The position numbers and the translations under genes are program-made. A stretch of DNA of 64,000 nucleotides from Trogon surrucura (Eukaryota; Chordata; Aves; Trogoniformes; Trogonidae). This document shows positions 57,471 to 64,000 of this stretch, in pieces; within the stretch, counting starts at the first letter, position 1, and every line of letters begins with the position of its first letter. A model generated the notes under the pieces. It ran no database searches and was not told the DNA's origin. It saw only the letters and a program-made list of their open reading frames with translations. The stretch lies in NCBI GenBank assembly GCA_020746105.1, contig CM036634.1:3169556-3233555 (forward strand), read 5' to 3'.

Positions 57471-58859
57471 ATGTGTTTCAGGTTGCAAGAGCTCTATTAT
57501 AGGTGAATTGTATTACAGTAGTAATTGTACTACTTGCCCACAAATACATTTGATTCCATGCTTACACAGCTTATAGAAATACCTGCCCGATTTCAGACCC
57601 GCCAATTTATCTCAATAGCACAGCTGCAATCCCAATGTAGGGCTTGTGCTTATTTCCCCTGATATTTTAGACAGCCTGAAAAGATATTTAAGCACCCTGG
57701 GATCTCCCCCCTCCCCAGCCCTACTCCCCGAAAGGAGGCTTAAGCTATGAAGAAAGTTTTGGTAAAGTTTTCAGTGCAGTTGTCAGCAGCTTGATCAACC
57801 ACCTCCCCCCATCCTACAACCCTGAAAAAATACCCCAGAAATATTGAGGTGTTAAAATAGGTCACATGCGCATTTCATTTCCTTGCCATTTACACAATGG
57901 GTTCTTGCAATCAGGTTGATTCCCAAATATTAACTTCCCCTGCAGTTAAGTACCATTTTGCTGTAGCTTAAATCATTGTGTTACTAACTCGTATTTATTA
58001 GGTACTAGCTCTCTGCTTAGGACCAGGAAATGAACCCTAATAGACAGAAATAATTAAGGTTCTGCCCTCATGAGGGTTCTTTCAAAAGCAAGAATTCACA
58101 ACAATTATTCTCATTAATTTTTACAACCTACTTTCCCCGTTAGCTGGACTTAGGCTTTATATTGGTTTTCTCCCCTCAGGATATCCGGCTTTATGCTGAT
58201 TTTTTTTTTTTTCCACTAAGTTATTTAACATTCTTGGTAGCCCAAATTCTTTTAAGGAAACATTAGCCCCAGCTGGGATGTTATAGGCACTCAGAAATGC
58301 TAGGTTGCACTATAGCAAAGCAGTGGAACAGGAAAGGCTGAAGACTAACCTGATACACTCCCAGGTAGCCAGTGGGCACAGAGGAACATGCTGATGAGCT
58401 TTCTGAATATATAGGTTCATCCCACCTGCAGAAAGATCACTATACTAAAAGAGCACTGGCCAAGTCAACTGGTGCTCCATTCTGCCAAATTCTGGAGAGC
58501 GGCCCACGCGGGTCTCCGAGCATGTGACCTTTTGCTGCTCTGTCAAAACACCTCGCAGGGTAGTGTAGGTGTAGTGGCCGCTGGAGGTTGGCAGGTCCTT
58601 GGGCTCAGGATATTTTGCCCTGAGAGCTCAGTTCTTGTCTTTGGTTGCAAGCAGAGGCCTTCATCACTTCAGTAGAGGTGGTCAACTTGGTGGTCCAGCT
58701 GGCATCCCATGGAGTGTCTCTGTGTAGAGACTGGACATAGTTCAGTTCCCTAAAGGAGCCCTGCAGGCCTGTGTCCCCCAAACTCTCTCTGGGGCCATCA
58801 GCTTCATGTATTCTCACCTTCATGGCAAGAACAAGCAACATCTCTCCTTACTCAAGACA

Positions 58860-59990
58860 GGCTCTTCTCCAAAAGGCGTTCTCCAAGGGCTGAGCGAGGC
58901 AGGGTTTCCTGGGTTTGAGTGAGGTGAGACCATTTATTTCCTCTTCATCACTACAGTGGTGGCTTCTGTGCAGCCCTTGGTGGCTCGGGGATTGCAACGA
59001 ACTTTTCTTCTCTCACTGACTCTCTCTGGAGCGCCTTACACCTCTATTCTCAAATGCTTAGTCCTATTTCAGGTCTTGGTAGGAGAGTAATTCCTTCAAG
59101 AGGTCTTTACAGCCTCTTTCTCAACCAGTCTTATCTCCCTCTGCCCCTTTGTCCTCAGTCCTGTCCCCAACTCCCTGCTAGGCCCAGGCCAGCTCTGAGT
59201 CCCTGGCCCCCTTTGGTCCTCAATTCAGACCATCTCCCCAGGCTCTACAAAGACATCCTATCTCTCTCCAGCCTCACTCCTGCCTCCTGACCCACCTCCT
59301 TCCCCTCCAACACTGTGCGAGGTCTGTCTCTTCTCATCCTCCGTTCTTGTCTCCCAGTTCAGCCAACAGTCTCCTCAATGAACCCCTCTGTCTCACACTA
59401 GTACCTCTGACCAGCCACTGACTCTCCAGTCCCTCCCATTTCCTTCACTGGCTTCTGGGTTCGGCATCTTCTCCCCCTTGCCAGCAGCCGCCCCACCTCC
59501 TCTGGCTTTTACTTTGGGCTCTGAGTCCCAGTTCCCCATCCAGCTCCTCTGTTTGGCCCAGCCAGATGTATGTAGTCTCAGCAGGCACCTTGTCTTCATC
59601 TATTTCTTTCCTTCCCACTTCTCTGGTTTGGCTTCCTCTTCCATGCTGACTTGGTTTCCACCTGGGGTATGTGAGAATGCAAAAGAAAAAGTCTCTGTGC
59701 TTTCAAGCCTGAAGCCCAGCCTCCCAGTAACTCCTGGCACAGCTGGCTGCAGCAGTGATGGGGATGGCCCTGGCCCACATCTGTCCCACTGAGCAGGACC
59801 ATGGTCACCACGTATCCTCACAGCATGGAGAAGTCCACATGTGCTCAGCTCAAGGGTAATCACCTCGACCTCTTCATCACTGAATGGGGCAACCTGGATG
59901 GTGATTCTTCTTTTTTCCTGCTCGAGCTTTTAAATGTCCAAAGCTATTTTCAAGAAGAGAGCTCAGAAACTAAGGATCCTCATCCCTTGT
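58860..59990. other. Pyrimidine-biased stretch of unknown origin
   Basis: The + strand is strongly C/T-rich over about 700 bases (58990-59660), with frequent CTCC, CCTC and TCTC words but no tandem unit. This differs from the flanking intron and suggests an inserted, degenerate element or an old repeat. I do not recognise a family. The open frames in it are not convincing genes. Confidence 0.35.
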
Positions 59991-60385
59991 AGAACATGAA
60001 GTCCCTTTTCCAGAATGCCCAGTCTTCAGGACAGTTTCAGAAGAGCCTCTAGAGGAGCCCAAGAGGGCCAGGATGGTGTGTTATCCCTTAGCTGAAGTGC
60101 TCAAAACCCAAAAGTGGGATCAATTTGGTTGACAGCAAAATAAGTAAATAAAATGGAGCCCAGCGCATATATGTAGTGTGAAGCATTTCAGCCCTGAAAA
60201 AGTTTTGTAAAGTGAGAAGCAATTATGAAAAATGTTATTATGGCAAGTGCTTGACAAAAAGTAATACTAAGCAGTAGTTTGACCTTGATTGTAACAATAT
60301 TCATGGGCCCGTAGACATAGATACCCATATGGATGCTGGGTGGGGTGTGCTCGATCATCTTATCTAGACTGTGCTTTTCCCAAGA

Positions 60386-60450
60386 AAGGTTGGACCAGAT
60401 GATTCTTGAGGTCCCTTCCAACCTGGTACTTTCTGAGTCTATGATTGTAT
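60386..60450 (+). mobile_element. CR1 LINE 3' end (solo, truncated)
   Basis: The stretch contains GGTTGGACCAGATGATTCTT, then GAGGTCCCTTCCAACC, then TCTATGATTGTAT. This is the diagnostic 3' end of the chicken-repeat-1 LINE, with the short direct repeat tail of the TCTATGATT type. Only about 65 bases are recognisable, a heavily 5'-truncated old copy in sense orientation to TBX5. CR1 is the main retrotransposon of birds and common in other reptiles, which supports the organism assignment. Confidence 0.9.
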
Positions 60451-60466
60451 ATAAATACATGGCTGG

Positions 60467-60488
60467 ATAAAAAAAAAAAAAAAAAAAA
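60467..60488. repeat. Poly(A) run of about 21 bases
   Basis: An adenine run lies just past the CR1 tail. CR1 elements do not use poly(A), so this is probably an independent homopolymer. Confidence 0.8.
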
Positions 60489-61524
60489 GTGTCTTTCCTT
60501 GACCTAACTAGATGCAAAGCTAAATTTTATCATGCTGGAGCTAAGACACCATTGGAAATGTCTTGGCAGAAGTGCTTTGTGGTCAGTTAGCCAAGAGAAA
60601 GGAGTGCAGAGGAGCGGCTCTGAGACTTCATTGGGAACTGTCACTTCCCGTTAAAGTGAAGATGAACCCGTAGGTCAGACAAGCCCTAAAAAAGTGTAAA
60701 TCTGAGAGGCTTCATCCTGGAAAGCTCTTGTCTCAGAAAGGTCTGCAGCAGCTTGAGAAATCAGTGGTCAGAAGAGAACTTTGTTACCATCAGTTTCTTT
60801 TAGTAACAAATACATAAAGCCCTTCAGTTTTATTGAATCTGTGCTATGTAATTTAGCCCAGGGAACTCTGTCTTGATGACCTTGCAGGATACTTTATTTT
60901 TTTTTTATGTTTAATGATGTAGTTGTCATTTTACTTTCTGACAGTTTTTTCTTCCCCACACAATGAGTGGCAGTCAATTAAACAGAGTTTCGCTATGGCA
61001 AAGTTGATCCAGAAGAAGGTTATTTCCACCCATCTGTTTGCTTTTCCATCCCTGAAGCAGTCTGTAAGCCAGACAAAAACTGGCCAAAAAAACCATCTTC
61101 CACAGGCTGTTTTCTAAAGCAGGAATTCACCAACTTTTTATTTATTTTCTGTTTTGTTGTGTATCGTTTTGTTAAATCTTGCTTGGACTCCCCTGGCTTA
61201 GTGCTAATGAGTTGTTATCTAGGGAAGCTTTGTTCTGAAAGCTTCTGATGAGATCCATCTGAAGTACACTAAAGAGCTGAGACCTAATGTAAAACCTTCC
61301 CTAGTCCTTGCTTTCTAGATGCCTTCAATCTAGCAGATCTTTAATTTTCAGGAGGCTGAAGTCAGCCGCGCTTCAGTTGGGGCTTTTGGCCACCCACATG
61401 TACATTAATGTCTTTGCTTGTGAGATGTTCCCGATGTGGGTTTGGGGATTTGTCTACTCGTAAAGCAATGTATTTGCAAGATTGGGATGCCATACGATAT
61501 TTTGTCCGACGTTTTGTGGGTGAT

Positions 61525-61782
61525 TAAGGGCTTGATTCATCAAACAGGGCATTCATCTGAGGTCCTTAAATTAGGGGCTAGTGTGTTGATGGTTCCTTCT
61601 CCAGTGAATGGATAGCGTTGGGGACCTGTGAAAGCAGAACTACCCACCTCGGAGCCCCAGTGCCTTCTGGCAATCCCCATCTCCCTCCATTGATTCCAGC
61701 AGGAACGCCGGGAGATGAGGTTCCCAGTGCAGGCGCCTTGGTTAAAATGCCTTCGGTTAGGTTGGGATGAATCCGGCCCTTT
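61525..61782. mobile_element. MITE-like DNA transposon relic with imperfect terminal inverted repeats
   Basis: The left end TAAGGGCTTGATTCATC (61525-61541) and the right end GATGAATCCGGCCCTTT (61766-61782) are inverted repeats matching at 14 of 17 positions. The 258-bp body includes CCATTGATTCCAGCAGGAAC, similar to the short non-autonomous elements common in turtles and birds that carry CCATTGACTTCAATGGGA. No coding capacity and no clear target-site duplication are seen. The family call is from memory and tentative; the inverted ends are visible. Confidence 0.5.
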
Positions 61783-63649
61783 GTACACGTGTGTGCTGGT
61801 GCCAATACTGTAAATCCTTGCTCAGTGAAGGACTTCACTTATGCAAGCAAATATTGCCATTGGGTCGGCAAAAGAGGACAACTTGCACATTTAATGTGCT
61901 TCGGAAAGTGAATTGCATAGAAATATTCAAAAAAGTTGAATAATGCCTGTTGTTCGTTACAGAAGGGCCACCACTTCTCTGGTGGAACCCGATAGACAGT
62001 TTCTTTGCAAAATAGACAGCTGGTTGTCCAGTTATTCCGGGCTCTTAATTATAAAACGCACCCCTGTTTTACTTCTAGAGAATGGCTCAAATGACAAATT
62101 GAACCAAATAAGTTGTTTACTTTTTTCTTTGAAATCCAAAATGAGTGGCAAAATAAAAGCGCAATGTCCTGTTTATGTGCTAAACTAGGTCCTGATTTAG
62201 TGGCAGTGCCCATGGGGACAAGTGTAGAAGTGGTGGGATCTTTGTGTGAGATTTGGGGCTGAGTTAGGCAAAAATGGCAAATAAACAAATGACCTTTGGA
62301 AAAAAATACACCGTAAGATGAGAAAATAACAAAATAATCTGGTTGTGCAGACAGCTGGCAGGATTTGCTATTGACACTAGCCGAGCCAGATTTTTCTCTT
62401 TGAATTTTGGCAAAGAGGTGGACCCAGTTGTGTGTGCTTGACTTGGTGAACATGAACCTCTCTCTGTTCTCCCACCATTGATCTCGTGCTCTTTCCTTCC
62501 CGTTGGCCAACTTTCAATAGGAAGGAAGGACAGTGTTTCCATAAAACGCAATGAGCTCATGAAGTTCCTCCAAGGGCAAATATAGGCTTGTCTCTTCTGG
62601 GCAAGTGGTTCTCCTGGCTGAGGGCTTGAACTGCCAGGCAGTGATGGAGAAAGAGAAGGGGAACTCTTCTGTCTGAGTGTTAGGATAGAGCGAGTTTGTA
62701 CAAGATCAGGGCATCAGAAGGTTTATTGCTGGCCCACAGTTAATATTTGCTTAAATGACAACCCCTGGCTTGAGAAGACCTGCTCTCCTAGGACCTCAGG
62801 AGAGGTATGTGAAGGAAAAGATTGCACCTCTTTAGCAACTCCTTATCCTGGTTTGAATAAGGGCACAGTCCATGCAGCAGCTGTTTTAAATGGTTAATTC
62901 AGATGTTATAAGGAGACCAAAGTGAGGAGTCTGAAGGGGATTCATCCCACCAAACTTTAGATGTTGAGGGCAGCCACCTAAGTGAACAAACTAGTCCCCT
63001 CTTATTTTCTTCTAGAATTGATGGGGAGATAAATACTTCTCGAGGGCATGATGGCCAGAGCTGGAGTTGCCCTTCAAGTGCTGCAGGTAGTTAGTCCACG
63101 TAGTGCTTACAGGTGTGGGGCTGGTTGAGGCAGGATGTCAGATGCAGAGCACCTGGAGTACATTTACCTGCTCTGAAATACAGGCAAGGTGAGCCTTACC
63201 AACCTGAGTTTGAGGATCCAGGGTCTGAGAGGTAAGGTTTTGGTCATGGCTGCAAGTTGGTGCTAAAATATTTGTGGGTGGGATTGGTTCAGGCAATACG
63301 ACTTTCACCCATGGTTCTCTGGTCAGTGCAACCCTTTCTGTCTCAATAGCAAAAAAAAAGTAAACGTCTTCCAGAGAGAAATACGTGTGTTTGTGCAGTT
63401 TCATGTGTTAGTTATGGGGCAAACCTGAGAGAAGCGAGAGGTTGTTGACAGGAGGTATTTTTCCAGTGGAGAGATCTAGAGGAAAGCCCACCTGGAGTGG
63501 TCAGTGCCTGAGCTGAGGGATGACTTGAGTTCCTGGAAGCTGTGTTTTCCCTCACGTCCCTATTGGCTTGGGTTTAATACACAATATCCCCCCTCTCCCA
63601 GGCCATGCCTCGGACTTGCGATGAACTCGTTGCGTTTCCTGCCTTTCAG

Positions 63650-63741
63650 ATCACCCAGTTAAAGATCGAGAACAACCCCTTTGCGAAAGGCTTCCGCGGC
63701 AGCGACGACATGGAGCTCCATAGGATGTCCAGGATGCAGAG
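63650..63741 (+). CDS. TBX5: TBX5 coding exon 6 (residues 222-252, T-box end)
   Basis: The 92-base exon reads [20 protein letters not shown], then [10 protein letters not shown] plus AG of the next codon. It carries the C-terminal T-box helix that enters the DNA minor groove, with the NNPFAKGFR signature. Arg237, altered in human Holt-Oram syndrome, is present. The donor AG|GTAACG leaves phase 2, which fits the Ser codon that starts the next TBX5 exon in other species. The remaining exons, including the nuclear localisation and activation regions, lie beyond the window. Confidence 0.97.
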
Positions 63742-64000
63742 GTAACGTGTGCCTCCGGCGTGTGGACCCACTCAGGACTGTGAGAACCTCCTGGGCTTTG
63801 CTTTGCATGTCACTTGTGGCACGAGCTAAGCCAGGACTTGGTGGCGGTCCCTTCTTGGGCATCTGCACGTGCGTTTTATGTGAAGCAGTTGCAATATCAT
63901 CAGGATATGGGGCTAAAATTTCCCACTCCAAGGTAAATGCCTTAACTGCTGAGTTACACAGGCAGGATCTTGCCTGTGCATTGTCGTCTTGGCTGCAGGG
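63742..64000 (+). other. TBX5: Start of TBX5 coding intron 6 (truncated by window end)
   Basis: It follows the GTAACG donor. No further exon is present before the window ends. Confidence 0.85.

Larger units (their letters stand above)
54585..63649 (+). other. TBX5: TBX5 coding intron 5 (9.1 kb)
   Basis: This is the largest complete intron in the window. CpG-rich character ends near 55.6 kb. It holds a 21-bp pyrimidine minisatellite, a CA-rich tract near 56690-56770, a pyrimidine-biased stretch at 58860-59990, a CR1 tail at 60386-60450 and a MITE-like relic at 61525-61782. The acceptor is CCTGCCTTTCAG. The AT-rich, repeat-free part at 55890-56680 could be a conserved element. Confidence 0.9.

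Overview
The window is vertebrate nuclear DNA, most likely from a bird or another sauropsid. It carries the 5' half of the T-box transcription factor gene TBX5 on the + strand. Six consecutive coding exons splice together in frame and give residues 1-251 plus the first two bases of codon 252. The T-box part reads as TBX5 residue for residue where I can compare from memory. The N-terminal 49 residues are of the sauropsid kind, with the same length as human TBX5 but a diverged sequence. A CR1 LINE 3' end near 60.4 kb and a CR1-type reverse transcriptase fragment near 13.3 kb also point to a bird or reptile. The large introns and the excess of non-coding DNA rule out a prokaryote.

Layout. From 1 to about 14.8 kb the DNA is non-coding and CpG-poor apart from a CpG-rich edge at 1-200. 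It holds a pair of about 90% identical 79-bp repeats, microsatellites and the CR1 reverse transcriptase relic. From about 14.9 to 21.7 kb it is clearly richer in CpG, with AT-rich islands that look like conserved non-coding elements and a consensus TATA box at 21.42 kb. From 21.7 to 32.4 kb it is CpG-poor again and holds a probable ancient CR1/L3-type fragment at about 28.4-28.7 kb. From 32.4 to about 55.6 kb lies a broad CpG-rich domain that contains the TBX5 promoter region, the candidate untranslated exons and the first five coding exons. From 55.7 to 63.6 kb is the rest of the large fifth coding intron, CpG-poor, with a CR1 tail, a MITE-like relic and a strongly pyrimidine-biased stretch. 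The sixth coding exon is at 63.65 kb and the window ends in the next intron; the last part of the T-box and the C-terminal activation region lie beyond it.

TBX5 is the only gene I can support. The other open frames are shadows of CpG-rich, homopolymer or simple-repeat DNA. The most interesting points are a candidate upstream exon (ending at 44169) that would splice in frame to make an N-terminally extended TBX5, a 21-bp homopyrimidine minisatellite just inside intron 5, two perfect hairpins flanking the first coding exon, GATA-rich regulatory candidates at 32.9 and 37.2 kb, and an uninterrupted T9G30 run. I found no unknown enzymatic or defence system here. Regulatory and untranslated-exon calls rest on sequence motifs only and are given low confidence.
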